Shown here piece by piece: positions 57,776 to 64,000 of a stretch of DNA of 64,000 bases. Source of the stretch: Marivivens donghaensis (GTDB taxonomy: Bacteria > Pseudomonadota > Alphaproteobacteria > Rhodobacterales > Rhodobacteraceae); NCBI RefSeq assembly GCF_030410045.1, contig NZ_JAUFRA010000006.1, positions 370,507-434,506 on the forward strand. The letters are read 5' to 3'. Made by a program: the position numbers and the translations under genes. Under the pieces are notes generated by a model. The model saw nothing but the letters and a program-made list of their open reading frames with translations. It did no database searches and was not told the origin of the DNA. Position 1 is the first letter of the stretch, and the number at the start of each line of letters is the position of its first letter.

Positions 57776-59125
57776 TTGTCGAATTTAGTGAAATTCCGAG
57801 TGCGCGATGGCGTTGCGGTCATTGTGCTTGCCTCTCCGCCTGTGAATGCGCTGACCCATGCGTTGCGCGTTGAACTTGACCATCTGCTGGATCAGTTGGC
57901 CCTGCGCGACGATGTGATGGCCGTTTCCATCACGGGCGAGGGCGATACCTTCTGCGCGGGCGTTGATGTGCGGCAGATGGATAAGCTCGACGATGCGCCG
58001 TCGCTGCGGACGATTTGCCAAAAGATCGAAAACCTGCCCGTGCCTGTGATTGCTGGTCTGCGCGGAATGGTTCTGTCTGGGGGCGTCGAATTGGCGCTCG
58101 CCGCGCATTACCGATTGGCTGAAGCTTCCTGTAAGCTCGCCTTGCCGGAGGCGTCTTTGGGACTGTTGTCGCCTGCTGGTGCGACCCAGCGCTTGCCGCG
58201 CCTTGTCGGGGCGGCGAGTGCGTTGGATATATTGCTCAGCGGCAGGCCCGTTACGGCAGAGCAGGCGAAACTGTCAGGCCTCATCGACGGGATTGTGACG
58301 GGTGGCATCCGTGCGGCAACGCTGCAATTTGCCGAACACCTGATCACCCATAAATCCCCGCTGCGCCGCGTGCGTGACATGACCAAGGGGCTGCGTGATC
58401 CGAAATATTTCGACGCCATCGCCAAGGCCCGCAAAACGACCGAGCGTGATCCGTTGCGTGTGAAAGCGCTCTATATTGATGCGGTTGAGGCGGCAGCGAT
58501 GTTGCCGTTTGATATCGGGCTAGAGTTCGAAGAGGAACGTTGGCAGCAATCCCTTGCCGATCCGCAATCCATTGCCCTGCGCCGTTTGTTTGCAGCAGAG
58601 CATCAATTGCCCGCCGACATGGTGACTCGAGATGCAGAGACGCGGCGGCGGGTTCTCGGGCCAAAAGCGCAGGATATTTTGAAACGTCTGCGGCGGTCGC
58701 AGGTCATCGCGGCGGAAATGATGTTCGCGATGGGTCGATCAAAGGGGGCGATTGACGCGGTGATGATCGATTACGGTTTTGCCCAAGGTCACTTCGGTGC
58801 CGAGCCAGAGCAAGTGTCGCCGCAGGATCGGACAGAGATCACCGAACGTCTGATCGGTGCGATCGCAGGCGAGGGTGGGCGCATCCTCCAAGACGGCCTT
58901 GCACGGCGTGCGGCGGATATTGATGCGGTGGCCGTGATCGGGATGGGTTTCCCGCGCTGGCACAGCGGCCCTATGCATGCCGCTCGTGAAATCGGGATCG
59001 TTCACCTGCGCGAAAAGATGCGCGACTGGCAGGTTGAAAGCCCTGTGTGGACTGTGCCGCGCATGATGGATGAAGCGGCGAAATATCTGATGGGCTTTGA
59101 CGCGATCAGCGTCCAGCGCCCTTAA
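57776..59125 (+). CDS. FadB-like enoyl-CoA hydratase protein lacking the NAD-binding dehydrogenase domain
   Basis: A 449-residue protein. Residues 1 to about 190 are a crotonase domain; the oxyanion region is DTFCAGVDVRQMD and both catalytic glutamates are in place (SGGVELALAA and LALPEASLG), so hydratase activity is plausible. Next comes a linker with the FadB pattern (VEAAAMLPFDIGLEFEEERWQQSLADPQSIALRRLFAAEHQLP). After that, where FadB has its Rossmann domain (GAGTMG motif), the sequence jumps directly to a C-terminal 3-hydroxyacyl-CoA dehydrogenase domain (RSQVIAAEMMFAMGRS to IDAVAVIGMGFPRWHSGPMHAAREIG). The TTG at 57776 gives the natural start MSNLVKF; GTG at 57788 and TTG at 57767 are alternatives. 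The stop overlaps the convergent gene's stop by 4 bp. Confidence 0.8.
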   Translation: MSNLVKFRVRDGVAVIVLASPPVNALTHALRVELDHLLDQLALRDDVMAVSITGEGDTFCAGVDVRQMDKLDDAPSLRTICQKIENLPVPVIAGLRGMVLSGGVELALAAHYRLAEASCKLALPEASLGLLSPAGATQRLPRLVGAASALDILLSGRPVTAEQAKLSGLIDGIVTGGIRAATLQFAEHLITHKSPLRRVRDMTKGLRDPKYFDAIAKARKTTERDPLRVKALYIDAVEAAAMLPFDIGLEFEEERWQQSLADPQSIALRRLFAAEHQLPADMVTRDAETRRRVLGPKAQDILKRLRRSQVIAAEMMFAMGRSKGAIDAVMIDYGFAQGHFGAEPEQVSPQDRTEITERLIGAIAGEGGRILQDGLARRAADIDAVAVIGMGFPRWHSGPMHAAREIGIVHLREKMRDWQVESPVWTVPRMMDEAAKYLMGFDAISVQRP

Positions 59126-59337
59126 CCGAGGCTGATCCCGAGGATCACAGCCATCAGGCCCATCACAGACAACAGCAGCATACCAAGGTTGATCGGGATC
59201 ACCTTGCCCAGACGTTTGCGAAGGTCGTCGTCATCGGTCGCCGCTTTTTTCGCAGCGCGCACCAGAACCACGGTCCACAGCAAGCCGCAGACACCAATTG
59301 CCGTGATTGCGGCACCGATCCAGATCAGCAGGTCCAT
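59122..59337 (-). CDS. Small membrane protein of unknown function (71 aa)
   Basis: A 71-residue protein with two membrane helices (LIWIGAAITAIGVCGLLWTVVLV and INLGMLLLSVMGLMAVILGI) around a charged loop (AAKKAATDDDDLRKRLGK). The ATG at 59337 has a strong ribosome site (AGAGGGAGACGACG). Longer in-frame starts to 59406 lack one. I cannot name the family. It ends against the FadB-like gene with a 4-bp convergent overlap. Confidence 0.72.
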   Translation of the reverse strand: MDLLIWIGAAITAIGVCGLLWTVVLVRAAKKAATDDDDLRKRLGKVIPINLGMLLLSVMGLMAVILGISLG

Positions 59338-59458
59338 CGTCGTCTCCCTCTGTGTTGCGGGGTTTCGCCTAACGCGGGGATATGAGCTTGGCAAGGGTCT
59401 TGGCAAGCGGCGGGGCAGGGGTTAGGGATTGCGCCCAACCCGAAATGAAGGAGCTCCT

Positions 59459-59707
59459 ATGTCCGATTCCGTCACCGAAAGCGTTGCAAGCCAAGAGCTG
59501 CGCCAGTTCATTGAACGCGTCGAACGTCTGGAAGCCGAAAAGAAAGACATCGCTGACAGCATCAAAGAAGTGATGGCTGAAGCCAAGGGTCGTGGCTACG
59601 ACACCAAAGTCATGCGCAAGGTCATTTCGCTGCGCAAACGCGATGCAAACGACATCGCCGAAGAGGAAGCGATCCTCGACATGTATAAGGCTGCTTTGGG
59701 CATGTAA
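59459..59707 (+). CDS. gapR: GapR-like nucleoid-associated protein (DUF2312)
   Basis: An 82-residue DUF2312 protein. The conserved core E-R-V-E-R-L-E-A-E-K-K-D-I-A-D-x-I-K-E-V-x-A-E-A-K-x-x-G-Y-D-x-K is present and the rest is helical. In Caulobacter GapR is an essential, AT-rich DNA-binding protein that marks overtwisted DNA ahead of replication and transcription. The ATG at 59459 follows AAGGAGCTCCT. It stands alone between a convergent small gene and an unknown gene. Confidence 0.92.
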   Translation: MSDSVTESVASQELRQFIERVERLEAEKKDIADSIKEVMAEAKGRGYDTKVMRKVISLRKRDANDIAEEEAILDMYKAALGM

Positions 59708-59746
59708 TCCGTGCGGGGCGGCCACATGCCGCCCTGACGTTTGCCG

Positions 59747-60622
59747 CTAGGGTTGAATAAACTTCACACCTGGCATTTGGGCGATCAGTTCCAGATCGTC
59801 CTCGTAGGCGGCGGTGATATGTTCGACCATATCATCGGTCCAGCCTTCAATCTCGATATCTTCGACGATCTGATCCTCTAGGGCGAACCGTTCTAGGAAG
59901 GTGGCGATCACTTTGCGCTTTTTCGCCTCGGTCTGGGGCGGATGCGATTTGATGTAGGCCAGAAAGCGGTGCATCCCTTCGCGGCTCATGATCGTCTGCA
60001 AGAGGTCAAAGCCCCCCGTGATCCGAGTCATCGGATCAACGCCCGACACCTCGCGAATGAGCTGCGCCCAGATAAACGGCATGTCCTCGTTGCACCAAAC
60101 GGTCACAGGAATACCGGGCGCATTATCGAGAAGCCGTTCAATCACATCGGACCAGCGCACCTGATCCAGTCGCGCGCCTCGCATGAAATCATCCAGCGTC
60201 TCTGCCTTGGACGCCTTGAGCGCCTCGGGCAAGAACGTCGCTGGGTTGCGGATGCCGATATAGAGCGACACCTGATCACGTGGGAACAGGTCGCGCAGCG
60301 TCTGCGCCTTGGCAGAGGCGAGCGAATAGAACTCCCCACCTTCAAAGATACGGTTCGGCACGCAGATGAAATCCGGATTGCTGAGGACAACGCGGTGGCC
60401 CTCTTGGTCCTCAAGGATCGCATCAATCAGAATGTCGCGCGTTTCTGCGGCGGGGACCTGACCTTGAAGGTTGTGCATGGTTTCCCGCAGCAGACGACGA
60501 TAGCGGTTCGGTTGCGACACGATCACGCCCTGTTGCGCAAAGCTGTCCGCATTTTTGAGCAAGCTTTTGATAAGCCGCTCGTCATCCGTGCAGCTGGCGC
60601 CGATATGAACCGCGATTTCCAT
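59747..60622 (-). CDS. Protein of unknown function (290 aa)
   Basis: A 290-residue protein without signal peptide or membrane segments. It opens MEIAVHIGASCTDDERLIKSLLKNADSFAQQGV and contains repeated patterns such as NPDFICVPNRIFEGGEFY and LYIGIRNPATFLPEALK. The mix of alpha/beta elements and the general outline resemble sulfotransferase-like folds, but no PAPS-binding motif is clear. I recognise this type as frequent in Rhodobacterales but cannot give it a function. I choose the ATG at 60622 with AGAAAGACGAC upstream; the start at 60703 would leave almost no room for the promoter of the divergent permease gene. Confidence 0.65.
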   Translation of the reverse strand: MEIAVHIGASCTDDERLIKSLLKNADSFAQQGVIVSQPNRYRRLLRETMHNLQGQVPAAETRDILIDAILEDQEGHRVVLSNPDFICVPNRIFEGGEFYSLASAKAQTLRDLFPRDQVSLYIGIRNPATFLPEALKASKAETLDDFMRGARLDQVRWSDVIERLLDNAPGIPVTVWCNEDMPFIWAQLIREVSGVDPMTRITGGFDLLQTIMSREGMHRFLAYIKSHPPQTEAKKRKVIATFLERFALEDQIVEDIEIEGWTDDMVEHITAAYEDDLELIAQMPGVKFIQP

Positions 60623-60705
60623 GTCGTCTTTCTGTTCTGCTTTTTGTTGCCCCAATATAAGGGCTTTTCTGGACAGGGAAACCGCTTTCGGATAGGCGAT
60701 CATTT

Positions 60706-62361
60706 ATGTCCGAGCAAACTAGTCAGATATCAGCAACCGCAAAGCGCCGTCACCTGATCGACAGGTGGTCTGTTGGCGCGTTGATCATCGCGGCTTTGGT
60801 GCTGATGCCGATCCTCGCGGTCGTCTGGTTTGCGGTCACACCGACAGACAACATCTGGCCGCATCTCTTGCGCACCACATTGCCCCGCTACCTGAGCAAC
60901 ACGCTGATCCTGATGGGATCGGTCGGGTTGATCACCGCAGCGGTCGGGGCAGGGGCGGCGTGGCTCGTCGTCATGTATCGTTTCCCCGGTCGTCAGTGGC
61001 TGCAATGGGCGCTTTTGATGCCTTTGGCTGTGCCTGCCTACGTGGGGGCCTATGCGCTTGTGGACCTTCTGGAATACGCGGGCCCCGTGCAAACGACATT
61101 GAGAGAGCTATTCGGCTGGACCCGTCCAACGGACTACTGGTTCCCCGCTATCCGCACTCGCTGGGCGGCGGTTCTGGTGCTCTCTGCCTCGCTCTACCCC
61201 TACGTCTACCTTTTGGCCCGCGCTGCGTTCCGCGAACAATCGGGCGCTGGATACGAGGTCGCCCGTGCGTTGGGCGTTGGCCCCTTGAGGCGGTTCTGGC
61301 GGGTGGGCTTGCCCCTCGCGCGCCCTGCTATCGCGGCGGGCTGTGCGGTCGCGATGATGGAGACCGTGAATGATTTCGGCACGGTGGATTATTTCGCCGT
61401 CCAAACCCTGACCACAGGGATTTTCACCACATGGCTACAGGGAGGCAACCTTGGCGGCGCTGCGCAAATCTCGATCCTCGTGCTCGGGCTTATCGTGCTC
61501 CTCGTCACGCTCGAAAAAATCTCGCGCCGTCGGAGCCGTTTCTTTACCTCCGCCCGTGGTCAGCGCCCTGTCGAGGCCGTCGCCCTGACGGGGTTCGGCA
61601 AATGGATCGCGACCTTGGCCTGTATGATCCCGCTGACGCTGGGCTTCATCCTGCCCGTCGTCGTCCTGTCGAGCCACGCTTTTAACGCGGGCCAATGGGT
61701 TGATCCGGGGCTGATCCGTGCCTTTACCCACACGCTGGTCGTCGGAGGGATAGCGGCAGTTCTCACCGTGATCGGCGGCGTTTTGATGGTTTATGGCGTC
61801 CGTCTCTCGGGCAAGTCGCTGCCGCGCCTTCTAATGCCCGTCACTGCGATTGGCTATGCCGCACCAGGGGCCGTTCTGGGCCTCGGTATTCTGGTGCCAT
61901 TAGCAGTCTTTGATAACAAACTCGCCGACGGCGTGCTGGCCCTCACGGGCTGGGATCCGGGCCTTTTGCTGACGGGCACAGCTGCAGCGCTGGTCATTGC
62001 CTATGTGGTCCGTTTCTTCGGAATCGCCCAAGGCGCTGCCGACGCCGCATTGGGCCGTGTGTCGCCCAGCCTTCCGATGGCGGCGCGATCGCTCGGCCAG
62101 ACTGCGGGTGGCGTGCTGAAACAAATTTATTTGCCGCTCGTGCGGGCCTCTATCGGCTCTACGCTCCTCTTGGTTTTTGTGGATTGCGTCAAAGAACTGC
62201 CTGCCACACTTCTGTTAAGGCCGTTTAATTACAATACCTTAGCAACACGTGTGCACGAAAAAGCCAGCCTCGAAAACCTGACCCAAGCCGCCCCCGCAGC
62301 CCTCGTCATCACACTCGTCGGCCTCTTCGCGGTCGCTCTTCTTGCACGAGCGAACCGATAG
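60706..62361 (+). CDS. Iron(III)-type ABC transporter permease (FbpB/ThiP-like, fused)
   Basis: A 551-residue permease with 12 or so membrane segments in two tandem halves. Each half has an EAA-type coupling loop: EVARALGVGPLRRFWRVGLPLARPAI near residue 185 and AARSLGQTAGGVLKQIYLPLVRASIG near 465. It belongs to the ferric iron/thiamine type importer family (FbpB, SfuB). The matching binding protein and ATPase are not in the window; this gene starts alone after a divergent unknown gene. The ATG at 60706 is used; the substrate (ferric iron likely) is inferred from the family. Confidence 0.88.
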   Translation: MSEQTSQISATAKRRHLIDRWSVGALIIAALVLMPILAVVWFAVTPTDNIWPHLLRTTLPRYLSNTLILMGSVGLITAAVGAGAAWLVVMYRFPGRQWLQWALLMPLAVPAYVGAYALVDLLEYAGPVQTTLRELFGWTRPTDYWFPAIRTRWAAVLVLSASLYPYVYLLARAAFREQSGAGYEVARALGVGPLRRFWRVGLPLARPAIAAGCAVAMMETVNDFGTVDYFAVQTLTTGIFTTWLQGGNLGGAAQISILVLGLIVLLVTLEKISRRRSRFFTSARGQRPVEAVALTGFGKWIATLACMIPLTLGFILPVVVLSSHAFNAGQWVDPGLIRAFTHTLVVGGIAAVLTVIGGVLMVYGVRLSGKSLPRLLMPVTAIGYAAPGAVLGLGILVPLAVFDNKLADGVLALTGWDPGLLLTGTAAALVIAYVVRFFGIAQGAADAALGRVSPSLPMAARSLGQTAGGVLKQIYLPLVRASIGSTLLLVFVDCVKELPATLLLRPFNYNTLATRVHEKASLENLTQAAPAALVITLVGLFAVALLARANR

Positions 62362-62402
62362 GTCTTGCGCACCTCGCAACGACTCGTTATCAGGCCCCCC
62401 GT

Positions 62403-62478
62403 GCCCCTATAGCTCAGCTGGTAGAGCAACTGATTTGTAATCAGTAGGTCCGCGGTTCGAGTCCGTGTGGGGGCACCA
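62403..62478 (+). tRNA. tRNA-Thr (anticodon TGT)
   Basis: Acceptor halves GCCCCTA and TGGGGGC pair fully with one G-T. The D-arm is AGCTCAGCTGGTAGAGC, and the anticodon loop TTTGTAA carries TGT. The T-arm is CGCGG-TTCGAGT-CCGTG with an encoded CCA ending at 62478. From 62463 (3' half of the T-stem) to the CCA the sequence is also part of an inverted repeat. Confidence 0.95.
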
Positions 62479-62578
62479 CTTTAAGCAGAACATGCCCAGC
62501 GCATTTGATGCTTAACTATCTGGAAACACTCAAAGATTTAACTTCGCCTCACCATGGCGATTGCATTGAGTGATGACC
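62463..62578 (+). repeat. Left arm of a 116-bp perfect inverted repeat around the integrase gene
   Basis: It starts at the 3' half of the tRNA-Thr T-stem (CCGTGTGGGGGCACCA), runs past the tRNA end and stops in the first codons of the recombinase gene. Its reverse complement reappears at 63778-63893 with no difference that I can see. The first 16 bp are the probable att core. A nested hairpin lies near the inner end. Confidence 0.92.
62527..62572 (+). promoter_or_regulatory. Nested hairpin over the recombinase start region
   Basis: CACTCAA (62527-62533) pairs with TTGAGTG (62566-62572); inside it TCGCC (62544-62548) pairs with GGCGA (62556-62560). The outer stem ends on the GTG at 62570 and just before the ATG at 62573. 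It could hide the start of translation or stabilise the leader. Confidence 0.5.
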
Positions 62579-63757
62579 AGAATGCAGACCAAAAGTGTCC
62601 CATATACGTTTAACCGTGAAGGTTATTACTACTTCTCGAGACGTGTGCCTAACGACTTAGTTGAACATTACAGCTATCCACGAGTCGTTCAGTCGCTGCA
62701 CACAAAGCAGTACTCCATAGCTCGAACACGGGCTGTGATGTTGGCAGCTAAACTGGATGAACACTGGTCTCACATGCGGCTGGCCCATGCAGAGTTACCT
62801 GGAAAGCATTTGCTGAAACAGAAGAGCGTTTCCTTTGCGCCGAGCAGTGCTGCACCTCAGGTGATGCAGAGCATGTGCTTAACGGAAGCTGTTGAGACGT
62901 ACCTGTCGCTCAAGGGTGCTGGTAAGCCCAAGACCTTCCATGCTGCTGCACATCGAACCTGTGGCTACCTTGTTGATGCTTGTGGCTTGAAGCAACTGCA
63001 TGAGTACACTCGTAGTGATGCTCTGGCTTTCCGTGACAGTCTGATTGCTCGTGGTTTAGCAGGGTCCAGTATCACTCGTATCTTCAATAGCGTTGTGGCT
63101 GTGTTCAACTTTGTGAACTCTGAACATGCACTTGATCTGAAGAACCCTTTCACTCGTGTGTACCATGATAGGTCTGCTGGGGTGTCAGAACGTCAGCCTG
63201 TTGCGGTGCAGGACATTCGTGTTGTGCAAGCAAAGTGCAAAGAGCTTGATGATGAAGCTCGTTGGCTGGTGGCTTTAATCAGTGACACAGGGTTACGACT
63301 AGCTGAAGCAGCAGGTGCAATGGTGTCTGATCTGAAGCTGGATCAGCCTGTTCCGCACGTCGTCATTGAACCCAATAGTTACCGTGGCCTGAAGACCTCT
63401 GGCAGTAAGCGTATTGTGCCTCTCGTTGGTGCATCACTCTGGGCTGCCCAGCGCATTGTGGAGACTTGTAGCGATGCAAAAGGACCTGCTTTCCCGAGGT
63501 ACAATAAGAAGGGTCAAACCAATGCGAACTCCGCCAGTAGCGCTCTGAATAAGTGGTTGAAGCCATATGTCGGTGAAGGATGCTCAATGCATAGCTTCCG
63601 TCACTCTATGCGTGACAGGCTGAGAGCAGTTAGCTGTCAGACTGAGATGGTGGATCAGCTAGGGGGATGGTCGCACGATAGCGTAGGGCAGGGATATGGT
63701 CGTGGGTATGAACTCGAACAGCTTCAGCAGTACATGCAGGCAGTTGTTTTGACTTGA
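62573..63757 (+). CDS. Tyrosine recombinase (phage-type integrase)
   Basis: About 394 residues. The N-terminal part (VPYTFNREGYYYFSRRVPNDLVEHY) is the arm-binding style domain of many tRNA-site integrases, then a core-binding domain. The catalytic domain carries the first arginine in DTGLRLAEAAG, the H-x-x-R box in MHSFRHSMRDRL, the W/H position in LGGWSHDSV and the tyrosine in GQGYGRGYE. GC content and codon use are visibly unlike the rest of the window. Start candidates are GTG 62570, ATG 62573 and ATG 62582; none has a clear ribosome site, and the first two lie inside the repeat arm. It is directed away from tRNA-Thr, in the usual place for the integrase of a tRNA-inserted element. The catalytic set is complete, so it is likely active. 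Confidence 0.88.
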   Translation: MTRMQTKSVPYTFNREGYYYFSRRVPNDLVEHYSYPRVVQSLHTKQYSIARTRAVMLAAKLDEHWSHMRLAHAELPGKHLLKQKSVSFAPSSAAPQVMQSMCLTEAVETYLSLKGAGKPKTFHAAAHRTCGYLVDACGLKQLHEYTRSDALAFRDSLIARGLAGSSITRIFNSVVAVFNFVNSEHALDLKNPFTRVYHDRSAGVSERQPVAVQDIRVVQAKCKELDDEARWLVALISDTGLRLAEAAGAMVSDLKLDQPVPHVVIEPNSYRGLKTSGSKRIVPLVGASLWAAQRIVETCSDAKGPAFPRYNKKGQTNANSASSALNKWLKPYVGEGCSMHSFRHSMRDRLRAVSCQTEMVDQLGGWSHDSVGQGYGRGYELEQLQQYMQAVVLT

Positions 63758-63777
63758 ACGGTGTCTGACTTTCAAAA

Positions 63778-63893
63778 GGTCATCACTCAATGCAATCGCC
63801 ATGGTGAGGCGAAGTTAAATCTTTGAGTGTTTCCAGATAGTTAAGCATCAAATGCGCTGGGCATGTTCTGCTTAAAGTGGTGCCCCCACACGG
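63778..63893 (-). repeat. Right arm of the 116-bp inverted repeat
   Basis: Reverse complement of 62463-62578, beginning GGTCATCACTC and ending TGGTGCCCCCACACGG, the inverted tRNA-Thr 3' end. It starts 20 bp after the integrase stop. No tRNA 5' part follows; past 63893 the sequence differs and up to 64000 shows no gene that I can see. Confidence 0.92.
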
Positions 63894-64000
63894 TTAGACT
63901 TTGTGTTCTATTCCCGTTACAGGCACAACAAATCTGCTAACACTCTGATTTCATTACATAGGCTAATCCGTAGTTCATCACAATACGGCACATCTTGGTC

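Larger units (their letters stand above)
62463..63893. mobile_element. 1431-bp unit: integrase gene with 116-bp terminal inverted repeats at tRNA-Thr
   Basis: The two perfect arms enclose only the recombinase gene plus short margins. Because the arms are inverted, recombination between their cores would flip the gene rather than cut it out, and the tRNA would be rebuilt either way. It may be a stand-alone invertible or TIR-like unit, the left edge of a larger integrated element carrying an additional inverted att copy, or an assembly artefact. A direct att copy, if any, lies beyond 64000. Confidence 0.55.

Noticed and set aside
63878..63893. tRNA gene remnant in the right repeat arm
   Set aside because: Only the last 16 bases of tRNA-Thr are present in inverted orientation, with no D-arm or anticodon. 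It is an att-type core, not a gene.
62463..64000. Complete prophage or genomic island
   Set aside because: Only the integrase and its repeats are visible before the window ends; no phage structural, replication or cargo genes can be claimed.
1..64000. CRISPR array or insertion sequences with a DDE transposase
   Set aside because: No series of regularly spaced identical short repeats and no transposase-like protein were seen in any frame.

Overview
The window reads as a chromosomal segment of an alphaproteobacterium, most likely a Rhodobacterales (Roseobacter-group) member. The gene content points there: a GapR/DUF2312 protein, the order NDUFA12-mlaD-DUF2155-aat-accC-accB, a FrcBCAK-type fructose transporter with a ROK regulator, a DUF442 domain fused to a sulfide:quinone reductase-like enzyme, and a short-chain acyl-CoA type XRE regulator. 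Most of it is GC-rich, densely packed core chromosome. Names are assigned from motifs read in the translated sequence; no database search was possible.

Layout. 1-13 kb: housekeeping (end of an ABC exporter, ygfZ, acyl-CoA synthetase, valS, an Lrp regulator divergent from an ornithine decarboxylase-like enzyme, a DUF2235 protein, metF divergent from metR, a GGDEF-EAL protein, suhB). 13.9-19.5 kb: a second Lrp regulator, tRNA-Leu(TAA), and sulfur genes (SulP transporter, DUF442-SQR fusion, persulfide dioxygenase-like hydrolase). Beyond them lies a 412-bp region with two AT-rich palindromes and a possible structured RNA in front of a glycoside hydrolase. 20.9-28.5 kb: a small unknown gene, pgm, frcK-frcA-frcC-frcB, a RbsD/FucU protein and the ROK regulator. 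28.5-37.8 kb: a YihY protein and a four-gene type I secretion locus (Ig-repeat adhesin, TolC-like lipoprotein, LapB-like ABC, LapC-like adaptor). 37.9-44.3 kb: clpP, clpX, RidA, NDUFA12, mlaD, DUF2155, aat, accC, accB. 44.4-55.5 kb: a LIV-type transporter facing an XRE regulator, a response regulator, an 82-aa membrane protein and a transporter-like histidine kinase, then a FliM/FliN-like protein. 55.4-57.3 kb: a second sulfur locus (DUF442, two YeeE-type proteins, a BigR/SqrR-like repressor). 57.4-62.4 kb: small proteins, a FadB-like protein without its NAD domain, gapR, an unknown protein, an iron-type permease.

The right end differs. tRNA-Thr(TGT) at 62403-62478 is followed by a tyrosine recombinase gene of visibly lower GC. 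The gene lies between two arms of a 116-bp inverted repeat that I read as perfect (62463-62578 and 63778-63893). The left arm starts exactly at the 3' side of the tRNA T-loop and ends within the first codons of the recombinase; the right arm is the same sequence inverted. A normal tRNA-integrated element would show direct repeats. This is the most unusual structure in the window and the best candidate for something undescribed, with an assembly artefact as the main alternative.

How genes work together: the two sulfur loci (16.5-19.1 and 55.4-57.3 kb) look like one persulfide-detoxification regulon under a dithiol ArsR repressor. The XRE regulator and the transporter-like sensor kinase both point to short-chain acid or acetate metabolism. 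The frc cluster takes up and phosphorylates a sugar, probably fructose. The metF-metR gap carries two boxes of the form TGAG-N5-TTCA, 31 bp apart.
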